From: Ectothiorhodospiraceae bacterium | Lineage (GTDB): Bacteria; Pseudomonadota; Gammaproteobacteria; Thiohalomonadales; Thiohalomonadaceae | DNA: 11,070 bases | Assembly (NCBI GenBank): GCA_007125455.1 | Contig: SLDE01000150.1 | Location: forward strand, 1 to 11,070 | Reading direction: 5' to 3' | Shown: positions 1 through 7,064 of the stretch, piece after piece | Layout: each line of letters starts with the position of its first letter | How positions within the stretch are numbered: position 1 is the first letter of the stretch | Notes under the pieces: model-generated | Seen by the model: only the letters and a program-made list of their open reading frames with translations | Told to the model about the DNA's origin: nothing | The model's database searches: none | Made by a program: the position numbers and the translations under genes

Positions 1-131
1 CCCAATACCCCGGCCTTGGTCGTGGCGTGCATACGGGTGAGCAGATCAGGCATGCGCCACAGGCCGAGCGCGGCGATGAGCATGAATCCGGCACCCAGCA
101 ATTGCAACAAACTGGCGATTAGCTCATTCAT
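1..131 (-). CDS. mrpG: Mrp Na+/H+ antiporter subunit G, 3' end cut off by window edge
   Basis: This is the last gene of the Mrp (Mnh) operon. Only 43 complete codons are visible, and the rest lies beyond the left edge. MrpG is a small membrane subunit, usually about 100-130 residues, that is needed for assembly and activity of the multisubunit Na+/H+ antiporter. The visible part has a first hydrophobic segment (residues 4-24) followed by the family signature WRMPDLLTRMHATTKAGVL (residues 25-43), which matches the conserved R-[FM]-PD-x-x-x-R-x-HA-x-x-K pattern. The ATG at 131 is preceded by a strong ribosome-binding stretch (GAAGGGGGGA) about 7 nt upstream, inside the end of mrpF. The start overlaps the mrpF stop by 8 bases (ATGAATGA). 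Family assignment is secure despite truncation. Confidence 0.93.
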   Translation of the reverse strand, partial: MNELIASLLQLLGAGFMLIAALGLWRMPDLLTRMHATTKAGVL

Positions 132-405
132 GGTGACTTCCCCCCTTCTCCAGGTAACGCGCAAAGGCCACGGCGGTGAGGAAGGCCGTCAATGCCAGCA
201 CCATCGCCACATCGAGAAAGGCGGTCTTGCCGGAGGTCAACACATAGGCGGCGATGATCCCCACGGTAATCGAGGCGAACAGCTCCAGTGCCACCACCCG
301 GTCGGGCAGGCTGGGACCCCGCACCAAACGGATGAAGCCAAAGCCCAGCGCCGCCGAGAGCACCACCCAGGTAAGCAGTTGTATCAGGTTGATCAGTGTG
401 TCCAT
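124..405 (-). CDS. mrpF: Mrp Na+/H+ antiporter subunit F
   Basis: This small integral membrane subunit of the Mrp antiporter has 93 aa and about three membrane segments. It carries the family core RLVRGPSLPDRVVALE (residues 26-41) and, in the last segment, FLDVAMVLALTAFLTAVAF (residues 63-81), including the usual Asp. MrpF proteins are normally about 85-95 residues. I chose the ATG at 405 because GGTGA, complementary to the 16S rRNA tail, lies 5 nt upstream and because it places the RGP motif at the usual distance from the N terminus. The alternative is GTG at 414, giving 96 aa and overlapping the mrpE stop as GTGA, but it has no visible ribosome-binding site. The gene is flanked tightly by mrpE and mrpG and is surely cotranscribed with them. 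Confidence 0.94.
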   Translation of the reverse strand: MDTLINLIQLLTWVVLSAALGFGFIRLVRGPSLPDRVVALELFASITVGIIAAYVLTSGKTAFLDVAMVLALTAFLTAVAFARYLEKGGSHHE

Positions 406-410
406 GCCAT

Positions 411-884
411 TCACCGCAGGATGTCGAGGATGCGCCGTTCCAGATCCTTGATCTCGTGTACCACCTGCGCCTCATCGGTCAGGTACATCACATGGATGTA
501 GAGCACACGGCGATCACTGGAAACGTCCAGGCTGAGGGTACCGGGGGTGAGCGAGATCAGGTTGGCGACGATAGATATCTCACCGTCGCTGCGCGCCTCC
601 AGCGGCATCGCGATCACCCCCGGCTTCATGTGGTGGGTGCGGGTTAGCACATCATAGGCCACCTTGAGGTTGGACTTGATCAGCTCGCGATTAAAGTAGA
701 AAAAGAAGCTGATCGTCCGTGGCACCTTGCTCACATAGCGGGCAAAGTCAGGCAGATCCCGCAGCGCGATGGCCAGCACCAGGTAGCCCACCACAAAGCC
801 CACCAGCAGGTTGACCCCACTGAAGTCGCTCCACAACGCCGCCCAGATGATGGCGAGAAAAAAGTTCCAGGTCAACGCGATCAT
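411..884 (-). CDS. mrpE: Mrp Na+/H+ antiporter subunit E
   Basis: This is subunit E of the Mrp complex (157 aa, normal for the family). Residues 3-42 form a hydrophobic hairpin, and a further hydrophobic stretch at about 56-66 leads into ELIKSNLKVAYDVL (67-80), a family signature. The rest is a soluble cytoplasmic domain with ISLTPGTLSLDV (110-121) and LYIHVMYL (128-135), both typical of MNHE proteins. The C terminus is rich in charged residues (IKDLERRILDILR). The ATG at 884 overlaps the mrpD stop by 4 bases (ATGA), which suggests translational coupling. The ribosome-binding site is poor (GGGGGCGAAGCC before ATG). The function of E inside the complex is less understood than that of A and D. 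Deletion in other bacteria reduces but does not always abolish antiport. Confidence 0.95.
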   Translation of the reverse strand: MIALTWNFFLAIIWAALWSDFSGVNLLVGFVVGYLVLAIALRDLPDFARYVSKVPRTISFFFYFNRELIKSNLKVAYDVLTRTHHMKPGVIAMPLEARSDGEISIVANLISLTPGTLSLDVSSDRRVLYIHVMYLTDEAQVVHEIKDLERRILDILR

Positions 885-2398
885 GGCTTCGCCCCCAATA
901 CCGCCTCGATGTACCCGACCGGATTGAGTAACTGCTCGGCCGCGGCCTCTGCCAGCTCATAGATGGGCTGGGCCGCCACACCAATCAACACTGTCATCAA
1001 AGCCAGACCGATGATGGGCAGATAATACATCACCAGGCTATTGCCCTGATGAGTGTAGGGCGGGGCCTCGCGCTGTTCACAGCCTTCGGGGGCGGCCTTC
1101 CAGAACACCTCATTCCAGATCTTGATCATCGAGTAGAGGGTCAGCAGGCCCACGATCAGCGCGACCGCCACCGCCAGCCACTCACCGGCCTCGACACCGG
1201 CACGGATGATAACGAACTTGGCAAAGAAGCCCGACAGTGGCGGCAAGCCCGCCAGCGACAGCGCCGGGATCAGGAACCACAGCCCCAGCCAGGGATGGCT
1301 GCGGTATAGCCCGCCCAGCTCCTTGAGCTCGTAGGTGCCACGCAGACGATAGACCAGGCCGCTGACCAGGAAGAGGTTCGCCTTCACAATGATGTGGTGC
1401 ATGATGTAAAACACCCCACCAACGATGGCCAATGGGGTAAATATCGCCAGCCCCAGGATCATATAGCCTATCTGGCTGATGATGTGAAAACTGAGGATAC
1501 GGCGGAACTCATACTGGGCCGCCGCCCCCAGCACCCCGGTGAGCATGGTGAGCATCCCCATCCACAGCAGGATGGTGTGGGTCAGCTCGGTGTCATCGGC
1601 GAAGATCATGGTGTAGAAGCGGAACAGCACATACACCCCGACCTTGGTCAACAGCCCGGCGAAGATCGCCGAGACTGCCACCTGCGGGGTGTGGTAGGAG
1701 GCCGGTAGCCAGAAAAACAGCGGGAAGGCCGCCGCCTTGATGGCAAAGGCCACCAGGAAGAGGATGGAGATCACCGACACCAGCCCCTGCTCCGCCTCCG
1801 GCACCTGGCTGAGCTTTTGCGCCACATCGGCCATATTGAGGGTGCCGGTGACCCCGTAGAGCAGGCCGATAGCACTGAGGAACAGCGCCGAAGAGAACAG
1901 ATTGAGGGTGACGTATTTGATCGCCCCCTCCATCTGGGCCCGTTCGCCGCCGAGGATGATCAGCGCAAACGAGGCCACCAGCATCACCTCAAACCAGACA
2001 TAGAGGTTGAAGATATCCCCAGTGAGGAAGGCCCCGGCCACCCCGGCCAGCAGCAGGTGCAATAACGGGTAGTAGCCGAACTTCTCGTGCTCACGCGGTA
2101 TGGAGACCAGCGAATAAAGCGCCGTGGCAAAACCGGTGATCCCGGTGAGCAGCACCATGATCGCCCCCAGCAGATCGGAGACCAGCACAATCCCAAACGG
2201 GGCAGCCCAACTGCCCATGTGCATCACCTGGATGCCATCCTGCCAGGTCACCTTGAGCAACACGATGGACGACCACAGCAGTGCGCCGGTGCCGATCACG
2301 CCGATCCAGCGCTGCGCCAGGTGCGAGCGCCAGAAGGCCAGCGAGAGCGCCCCGGCCAGCAGTGGGATCAATACGGGTAGCGCCAGGGATACACTCAT
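881..2398 (-). CDS. mrpD: Mrp Na+/H+ antiporter subunit D (NuoN/NuoL-like)
   Basis: This proton-conducting membrane subunit (505 aa, full length) belongs to the NuoL/M/N family (proton_antipo_M). It has about 14 transmembrane segments. Conserved charged residues of the proposed proton path are present: Glu137 in NLYVWFEVML, the same position as the essential Glu of Bacillus MrpD; Lys221 in AFAIKAAAFPLFFWLP (218-233); Lys252; His334/His335 and Lys339 in HHIIVKANLF; and Lys394 in SGFFAKF. The loss of none of them suggests an active subunit. The ATG at 2398 overlaps the mrpC stop by 4 bases (ATGA), with AAGGA 9 nt upstream as ribosome-binding site. The stop overlaps mrpE. A related subunit of a complex-I-like hydrogenase or formate hydrogenlyase is excluded by the surrounding mrpA-G order. 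Confidence 0.97.
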   Translation of the reverse strand: MSVSLALPVLIPLLAGALSLAFWRSHLAQRWIGVIGTGALLWSSIVLLKVTWQDGIQVMHMGSWAAPFGIVLVSDLLGAIMVLLTGITGFATALYSLVSIPREHEKFGYYPLLHLLLAGVAGAFLTGDIFNLYVWFEVMLVASFALIILGGERAQMEGAIKYVTLNLFSSALFLSAIGLLYGVTGTLNMADVAQKLSQVPEAEQGLVSVISILFLVAFAIKAAAFPLFFWLPASYHTPQVAVSAIFAGLLTKVGVYVLFRFYTMIFADDTELTHTILLWMGMLTMLTGVLGAAAQYEFRRILSFHIISQIGYMILGLAIFTPLAIVGGVFYIMHHIIVKANLFLVSGLVYRLRGTYELKELGGLYRSHPWLGLWFLIPALSLAGLPPLSGFFAKFVIIRAGVEAGEWLAVAVALIVGLLTLYSMIKIWNEVFWKAAPEGCEQREAPPYTHQGNSLVMYYLPIIGLALMTVLIGVAAQPIYELAEAAAEQLLNPVGYIEAVLGAKP

Positions 2399-2742
2399 CG
2401 ATCGGTATCCTTCATCATATCCATGTCGTCCTGCTTGACCACCTCATAGGCGCGGTGGATCAGCACCACCGCGAAGGCCAACACACCAAAGCTGATCACG
2501 ATGGCGGTGAGGATCAGTGCCTGGGTCAGGGGATCGGCCACCAGCCCCTCGGGCTGCAACATCCCCTCGGGCACTAGGGGCGGGGCGGCGGGGGTCATCC
2601 CACCGGCGGTAAAGATCAACAGGTTGGCCGCATTGCTGAGCAGGATCAGGCCAATCACCAGCTTGATGATCGAGCGGCGCAGCATCATGTAGAGGGCGGT
2701 GGCATAGAGGATCCCCACCACAATGGCCATCAAACTCTCCAT
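2395..2742 (-). CDS. mrpC: Mrp Na+/H+ antiporter subunit C (NuoK-like)
   Basis: This small membrane subunit (115 aa) is homologous to NuoK of complex I. It has three hydrophobic segments, at about 4-20, 25-47 and 72-95. Family signatures are LILLSNAANLLIFTAG (32-47) and DPLTQALILTAIVISFGVLA (70-89). The tail is hydrophilic and rich in Asp, Lys and Met. I chose the ATG at 2742, which shares one base with the mrpB stop (TGATG) and has a strong GGAGG 10 nt upstream. A longer upstream extension in the same frame would run through mrpB and has no hydrophobic or family-like character. In Mrp complexes C packs next to A and D and is needed for antiport. Confidence 0.96.
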   Translation of the reverse strand: MESLMAIVVGILYATALYMMLRRSIIKLVIGLILLSNAANLLIFTAGGMTPAAPPLVPEGMLQPEGLVADPLTQALILTAIVISFGVLAFAVVLIHRAYEVVKQDDMDMMKDTDR

Positions 2743-3176
2743 CAGGACTTCTCCTCCGCCTCGGCCAGATTGAGGACGATGGTCAGCACCGAGCCGATAA
2801 CCACCAGGTAGACCCCGATATCGAAGATCAGCGGGGTACTGAACTTCACCTCCCCCAGCAGTGGCAATTCCACCGGCCACCACAGCGAGGTAAAGAAGGC
2901 CTTGCCCTGCAGCGCGGCGGGAATACCGCTGAGCACCGCAAGCACCAGCCCACCGCCAATGAGGTCGCGCGGGTCCACATACAAGGCCTTGCGCGCCGCC
3001 TGGATATCCATGGAGAAGAGGTATAGCGCGATCGCCGCCGCCGCCACCAGCCCGGCGATAAAGCCACCACCGGGCTCGTTGTGCCCGCGCAGCAGCAAAA
3101 AGATGGAAAAGATGATCAACAGCGGCAGCAGGAAGTGACCTGCCGCGCGCAGGATGATGGAGGATTCGATCTTCAT
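2742..3176 (-). CDS. mrpB: Mrp Na+/H+ antiporter subunit B (MnhB domain)
   Basis: This integral membrane subunit (144 aa) has about four hydrophobic segments. It carries the MnhB signature RGHNEPGGGFIAGLV (residues 30-44) and STPLIFDIGVYLVVIGSVLT (113-132). Length is typical of a stand-alone MrpB. In many other bacteria this domain is fused to the C terminus of MrpA, but here it is separate. The ATG at 3176 overlaps the mrpA stop by 4 bases (ATGA) and is preceded by the best ribosome-binding site in the operon, TAAGGAGG, 10 nt upstream inside the mrpA 3' end. Together these suggest efficient re-initiation on B. Confidence 0.96.
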   Translation of the reverse strand: MKIESSIILRAAGHFLLPLLIIFSIFLLLRGHNEPGGGFIAGLVAAAAIALYLFSMDIQAARKALYVDPRDLIGGGLVLAVLSGIPAALQGKAFFTSLWWPVELPLLGEVKFSTPLIFDIGVYLVVIGSVLTIVLNLAEAEEKS

Positions 3177-5488
3177 GGCCTGTCACCCTCCTTACGGTCT
3201 TCGGCGCGCAGCTTGATCATCGCGTAAACCCCAACCGCCGCCAGTGCCAGCACGAAGATCTCGCCCAGGGTATCCAGGGTACGGAAGTCCACCAGGATCA
3301 CATTGACAATGTTGCGCCCGTGGGCACTGGGGTAGCTGTGCTCGATAAAGTACTCGGAGATCGACGGGAAGAACTGCACATCGATGGCCATCAATAACAA
3401 CAGGGTGAAGACCCCACCCATCAGCACCGCGACGATGGCATCGCGTAGGCGCGTGCTGTGCTCGGTAAGATCCAAAAAGCCGGGCAGGCGAAACAGCACC
3501 AGTACCAGCAGGATCACCGTGAGGGTCTCCACCAGCACCTGGGTGATCCCCACATCCGGCGCAGAGAACATCACATACATCAGCGCCACACCAAAGCCCA
3601 CCGCTCCCAGGGTGGCAACCGCCCCGAGGCGTGAGTGGGTACTCACCGCAACCAATGCAGCCAACACGATCAGTACCGCGATCACCAGGTGTTGCAGCTC
3701 GATCCCGCTAAAATCGACCCCAGGCCAGACCGGGTAGCGGGTCAGGATGGTGTAGGCCAACAGGGCGAACAGAGTCATCACGGTGGTGAGGATGTAGTAG
3801 CGCAGATGGCCATTTTGCAGGACGCGGGTCTGCCACTCAGAGACCACCACCAGGGCGCGCATGATGGCATCGTAGCCACGCTCGGCCCCCAGGGTGTCGA
3901 TAAAGCGCCGCGCCTGCAGCAGCTCGCGTACCGTATCCCACTTCCAGTAGATGGTCAGCCCCACCAGCAGGCTGATCGCACTCATCAGCAGCGGCAGGTT
4001 AAAGCCGTGCCAGAGCGAGAGCTTGAGCTCGACCGGCTCACCGGCGATCGCCAACGCCGCCGCCGAAAGCACACTACGCTCGGCGATAAAGGGCAGCAGG
4101 CCCAGCAGCAGCCCCAGGCTGGCCAACACCCCCGGCCCCAGCAACTGGGCCAGCGGCGGGTCATGGGGGGTGTGCTTGGTGGGTTTGCGAACGCCGAACC
4201 AGGGGCGCAGGCCGACGATCGCCGCCGCTGCCACGGTCATGATCCCGGAGGCCAGTGCCAGCAGGGTGATCAGCGTACCGATGGTATTGGCCTCCAGCAC
4301 CGCCTCGAACATCAACTCCTTACCGATAAAGCCGAAGAAGGGCAGGATCCCCGCCAGCGAGAGCGCCGCCAGCCCCCCGAACAGGGTGCTCACCGGCATC
4401 TCGCGGCGCAGCCCGCCCACATCACGAAAGTCCTTGTGGCCGGTCTCGTGGGTGATATTCCCCGCGGTCATGAACAACGCGCCCTTGTACAGCGAGTGGG
4501 CGAGCAGGAAGGTGACCGCCGCCGCGATCGCGGTGGGCGTACCGACACCCAGCAGCATGGTGAGGGTACCCAACGCCATCACGGTGGAATAGGCCAGAAC
4601 GCTCTTGAGCCCACTGGAGCGTATCGCCATCAGGCTGCCGGTAAACATGGTCGCGGCACCAAACAGCCCCAGCACGATCATCCAGGTATCGGTGCCGCCC
4701 AGGGTGGGGTGCAGGCGTGCCATTAGATAAACCCCGGCCTTGACCATGGTGGCCGAGTGCAGATAGGCCGACACTGGGGTGGGCGCGGCCATCGCGTTGG
4801 GCAGCCAGAAGTGGAAGGGCACCTGGGCCGACTTGGTGAAGGTGCCCAGCAGGATCAGCAGCAGAATGGGCAGGTAGAGGGCATGTTCCTGCACCACCTC
4901 GCTGGAGCCCAACAACTCGACCAGCTCATAGCTGCCGCCCACCATCGCCAACGTAACCAGGCCGGTCATCAGCGCCAGCCCACCACCCACGGTGACGTAG
5001 AGCCCCTGCTGGGCCGACTTGCGGGACTTTTCGTCCTCGTGGTTGAAGCCGATCAACATGTAGGAGGTGATGCTGGTCAGCTCCCAGAAGACAAACAGCG
5101 CGATCAGGTTGCTCGACAGTACCAAGCCCAACATCGAGGCCATGAAGGCGAGCAGAAAGAGAAAGAAGCGCCCCTGATACTGATGTCCGTCAAGATACTT
5201 GCCCGCGTAGATCATGATGAAGGTGCCGATCCCGCTGATCAGCAGACCAAACAGCAGGCTCAAACCATCGAGCAGGAAGGTCAGGTTGATATCCAACCCA
5301 GGGATCCACGGATAGTGGTAGTAGAAGCTCTCCCCCGCCGCGATCGCCGGGATATAGCCGGCCAGCCAGACGAAGATCGCCGCTGGCAGCAGCGCAAACA
5401 ACCAACCGACCCGGCCGCCCAGACGAGCGGTCAGCCACGGGGCCAGCGCCGCGAGCACAAAACCGGCAAATACTGCGGTCAACATCAT
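3173..5488 (-). CDS. mrpA: Mrp Na+/H+ antiporter subunit A (NuoL-like, with DUF4040 and MbhE-like tail)
   Basis: This is the largest Mrp subunit (771 aa), with about 20 membrane segments, and is required for Na+/H+ antiport. Residues 1 to about 430 form a NuoL-like proton-channel half. Its key residues are Glu136 in FVFWELTSITSYMLIGF, Lys219 in TFTKSAQVPFHFWLPNAMAA, His244 and Lys250 in SAYLHSATMVKAG, Lys335 in HSLYKGALFM, and Lys390/Glu391 in GFIGKELMFE. After a linker with further helices, the DUF4040 (MbhD-like) motif SAPDVGITQVLVETLTVIL lies at 642-660. The MbhE-like end, NVILVDFRTLDTLGEIFVL, lies at about 729-747. The length fits an MrpA not fused to MrpB. The start is one of two adjacent ATGs (5488 or 5485), and the ribosome-binding site is weak (CCCCAGGC). 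A sigma70-like promoter sits about 50-75 bp upstream, making this the first gene of the operon. Confidence 0.97.
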   Translation of the reverse strand: MMLTAVFAGFVLAALAPWLTARLGGRVGWLFALLPAAIFVWLAGYIPAIAAGESFYYHYPWIPGLDINLTFLLDGLSLLFGLLISGIGTFIMIYAGKYLDGHQYQGRFFLFLLAFMASMLGLVLSSNLIALFVFWELTSITSYMLIGFNHEDEKSRKSAQQGLYVTVGGGLALMTGLVTLAMVGGSYELVELLGSSEVVQEHALYLPILLLILLGTFTKSAQVPFHFWLPNAMAAPTPVSAYLHSATMVKAGVYLMARLHPTLGGTDTWMIVLGLFGAATMFTGSLMAIRSSGLKSVLAYSTVMALGTLTMLLGVGTPTAIAAAVTFLLAHSLYKGALFMTAGNITHETGHKDFRDVGGLRREMPVSTLFGGLAALSLAGILPFFGFIGKELMFEAVLEANTIGTLITLLALASGIMTVAAAAIVGLRPWFGVRKPTKHTPHDPPLAQLLGPGVLASLGLLLGLLPFIAERSVLSAAALAIAGEPVELKLSLWHGFNLPLLMSAISLLVGLTIYWKWDTVRELLQARRFIDTLGAERGYDAIMRALVVVSEWQTRVLQNGHLRYYILTTVMTLFALLAYTILTRYPVWPGVDFSGIELQHLVIAVLIVLAALVAVSTHSRLGAVATLGAVGFGVALMYVMFSAPDVGITQVLVETLTVILLVLVLFRLPGFLDLTEHSTRLRDAIVAVLMGGVFTLLLLMAIDVQFFPSISEYFIEHSYPSAHGRNIVNVILVDFRTLDTLGEIFVLALAAVGVYAMIKLRAEDRKEGDRP

Positions 5489-5535
5489 GCCTGGGGCCGC
5501 CTATTGGTTAGGATTTTGGACACACATGGAGCGCG

Positions 5536-5564
5536 ATTGTAAAGAAGCCACAAAAGCGGGGCAA
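5536..5564 (-). promoter_or_regulatory. Predicted sigma70 promoter of the mrp operon
   Basis: Reading the minus strand, TTGCCC (5564-5559) and TACAAT (5541-5536) are separated by exactly 17 bp, and TACAAT matches five of six bases of the -10 consensus. Transcription would begin near 5529, leaving a leader of about 40 nt before the mrpA start. The site lies in the 137-bp gap between the AI-2E family gene and mrpA, so the antiporter operon can be transcribed independently of the upstream gene. This rests on pattern only. Confidence 0.6.
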
Positions 5565-5577
5565 GGCCAAACGCGCG

Positions 5578-5591
5578 CCGCTCCAGAGCGG
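5578..5591. repeat. Short perfect inverted repeat after the AI-2E gene stop
   Basis: CCGCTC and GAGCGG are separated by two bases, 34 bp downstream of the AI-2E family stop codon and just upstream of the mrp promoter -35 box. On the minus strand it is followed by GCGCGCGTTT rather than a run of T, so it does not fit a standard rho-independent terminator. It could equally be an operator-like palindrome for the mrp promoter. Its function is unresolved. Confidence 0.3.
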
Positions 5592-5625
5592 ATCAATAAG
5601 TATGTAAAATTCGAGACCAGGTGTT

Positions 5626-6786
5626 TCAGGCCGGTCCCTGCTCCACCGGTGCCTTCGCGGCGGGATCGGCGGATCCCTCGTTCGTAAGGGGCCCCGGCTC
5701 GGACGTCTCCTCAGCGCTCAGCAACTGATGGCTGGCGGTATCGCGTACCTGATCGCTCATCAGCACCCCGGCCCAGCGGGTCTGGGGATTGGCCTCCAGT
5801 GCCAGCTTGGCGATCATGGTGAGCGGGATCGACAGCAGCATCCCCACTGGCCCAAACACCCAACCCCAAACCAACAAGGAGACCAGCACCACCAGCGGCG
5901 ACAGCCCCAGGCTACGCCCCATGAAGCGCGGCTCCAGCACACTGCCGATAAGCACATTCACCGCCACATACATTGCCAGCACGACCAGCCCCTCAAGTGG
6001 CCCCAGGCCAAGTACCGCAAACAACAGTGCCGGTACCGCGGCGATGATCGAGCCGATATTGGGGATAAAGTTAAGCAACCCGGCGAGGATCCCCCACAGC
6101 AAGGCAAAATCCACCCCGATGATCGCCAGCCCGACACCGATGATCACCCCGGTAGCGGTACTGGTGGCGCTCTTGATCAGCAGATAGCGGTAGACAGAAC
6201 GCAAGAAACGACGGGTACGCACCCTGGCGCGCCGCCGTCCGGGGAAGGCCACGCTCAGCTTGGCCATCAGGGTACGCTCTTCCATCAACAGGAACATGAA
6301 GATCAGCAGCACCAGGAAGGTGCTGGCGGTGAACTGCCCCAGGCCACCGGCAATGCCGCCGGCGGCACCACTGAGGGTCGCCATGGTGGGCAGTGGCAGG
6401 GCATCGGGCAGCAGCTCTGCGGATACCCCCCGCGCCACCAGGGCCTCGCGCAGTTGCGCCACCCAGCCCGCCAGCCGCTCCTGGTAGAGCGGGGCCTGGC
6501 TGGCCATGCTCTCCGCCGCCCCCTTGAAGGCCAGAAAGAGCAGAAAGAAACTAAAGCCCACCAGCGAGAACAGCAGCACCACCGCCAGCGGCCCCGGCAC
6601 CCCGCGCCGCTGCATCCAGCCCAAGGGTGGGGCGCAGATAATCGCCAGAAAGGCCGCCAGCAGGAACGGGGTCACCAAATGGTTTACCAGCTTGAGCGCC
6701 CCGAGGATGACCAGCAGCGCCGCCGCGCCGATCAGCCAGTGCCAGGTGGTCAGTACGACAGGGGGCTTTGTATTTGAAGAGGACAT
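5626..6786 (-). CDS. AI-2E (PerM/UPF0118) family transporter
   Basis: This is a polytopic inner-membrane protein of 386 aa from the chosen ATG. Counted from this start, membrane segments lie near 17-55, 67-87, 148-170, 207-230, 237-275 and 290-325, the usual two-plus-large-loop-plus-C-terminal layout. Family signatures are LNFIPNIGSIIAAVP (238-252) and EPRFMGRSLGLSPLVVLVSL (285-304), followed by GPVGMLLSIPLT. The last ~35 residues are hydrophilic and rich in Glu, Pro and Ala, beyond the conserved domain. Members include the E. coli AI-2 exporter TqsA, PerM, and a few halophile proteins reported as Na+(Li+)/H+ antiporters, so the substrate cannot be assigned. I chose ATG 6786. An in-frame GTG at 6855 would add 23 residues but falls at about the predicted transcription start. 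It lies just upstream of the mrp operon, on the same strand. Confidence 0.9.
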   Translation of the reverse strand: MSSSNTKPPVVLTTWHWLIGAAALLVILGALKLVNHLVTPFLLAAFLAIICAPPLGWMQRRGVPGPLAVVLLFSLVGFSFFLLFLAFKGAAESMASQAPLYQERLAGWVAQLREALVARGVSAELLPDALPLPTMATLSGAAGGIAGGLGQFTASTFLVLLIFMFLLMEERTLMAKLSVAFPGRRRARVRTRRFLRSVYRYLLIKSATSTATGVIIGVGLAIIGVDFALLWGILAGLLNFIPNIGSIIAAVPALLFAVLGLGPLEGLVVLAMYVAVNVLIGSVLEPRFMGRSLGLSPLVVLVSLLVWGWVFGPVGMLLSIPLTMIAKLALEANPQTRWAGVLMSDQVRDTASHQLLSAEETSEPGPLTNEGSADPAAKAPVEQGPA

Positions 6787-6791
6787 GGGCG

Positions 6792-6839
6792 TTAGTCTGG
6801 TTGATGATGGGAGAGAAATGGCAAAAACAGCGAGGACAT
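6792..6839 (-). CDS. Possible 15-codon leader ORF ahead of the AI-2E family gene
   Basis: An ATG at 6839 has a good ribosome-binding site (AAGGA, 5 nt upstream), better than any in front of the AI-2E family start. It opens a short frame, MSSLFLPFLSHHQPD, ending in TAA only 5 nt before the ATG at 6786. This geometry allows termination-reinitiation coupling. The peptide has no recognisable relatives that I know of, and short ORFs arise by chance. The alternative is that AAGGA serves an in-frame non-ATG start of the AI-2E gene. Confidence 0.3.
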   Translation of the reverse strand: MSSLFLPFLSHHQPD

Positions 6840-6857
6840 AACCGTCCTTATGCACAA

Positions 6858-6886
6858 TCCATATCAGGCTGAAAAATCCCTGTCAA
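6858..6886 (-). promoter_or_regulatory. Predicted promoter of the AI-2E family gene
   Basis: On the minus strand a perfect -35 box TTGACA (6886-6881) is followed after 17 bp by TATGGA (6863-6858). TG lies one base before the latter, so this resembles an extended -10 promoter compensating a weak -10. Transcription would begin near 6851, just before AAGGACGGTTATG. That start makes the GTG at 6855 unusable and supports the shorter AI-2E protein. Confidence 0.5.
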
Positions 6887-6903
6887 GAAGATAGCATTTA
6901 TTT

Positions 6904-6925
6904 CCAACAAAATCCCAACAAAACC
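6904..6925. repeat. Tandem 11-bp direct repeat upstream of the AI-2E gene promoter
   Basis: Two adjacent copies, CCAACAAAATC and CCAACAAAACC, differ at one position and repeat with an 11-bp period, close to one DNA turn. They lie about 53-74 bp upstream of the predicted transcription start at about 6851. This position is typical of an activator site, but the regulator is unknown. The surroundings (6870-6950) are clearly more AT-rich than the rest of the window. Confidence 0.35.
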
Positions 6926-7026
6926 CTAACTGATTGATTTTAGTGAACTATGGCTAAGGCGTGTAGAATGTAGTCAATCTAAAGCTGGGCCAGCCGTGGC
7001 GCGGGCTATGGCAAGTTTTCAGCAAT

Positions 7027-7061
7027 TCATCCACAAACTTATCCACAGCTTTTGTGGATAA
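7027..7061. promoter_or_regulatory. Cluster of three DnaA-box-like sites, two forming a hairpin
   Basis: Three 9-mers matching the DnaA box TTATCCACA lie within 35 bp. TCATCCACA at 7027-7035 (plus strand) has one mismatch. TTATCCACA at 7039-7047 (plus) is perfect, and the same sequence is perfect on the minus strand at 7053-7061. The last two form a 9-bp inverted repeat with a 5-base loop, starting 3 nt past the stop codon of the adaptor gene. As RNA it could be a 3'-end hairpin, but no T-run follows on the minus strand, so a classical terminator is unlikely. DnaA binding, for titration, regulation or origin-like function, is an inference from the motif match. Confidence 0.5.
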
Positions 7062-7064
7062 ACT

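Noticed and set aside
3635..4726. Long plus-strand open frame (363 codons) opposite mrpA, with similar ones opposite the AI-2E gene (5728-6777), the adaptor (7110-8243) and the permease (9981-10838)
   Set aside because: All are exact antisense shadows of well-supported genes. Their products are rich in Gln, His, Arg and Gly with no domain or hydrophobic pattern, as expected when GC-rich codons are read backwards.
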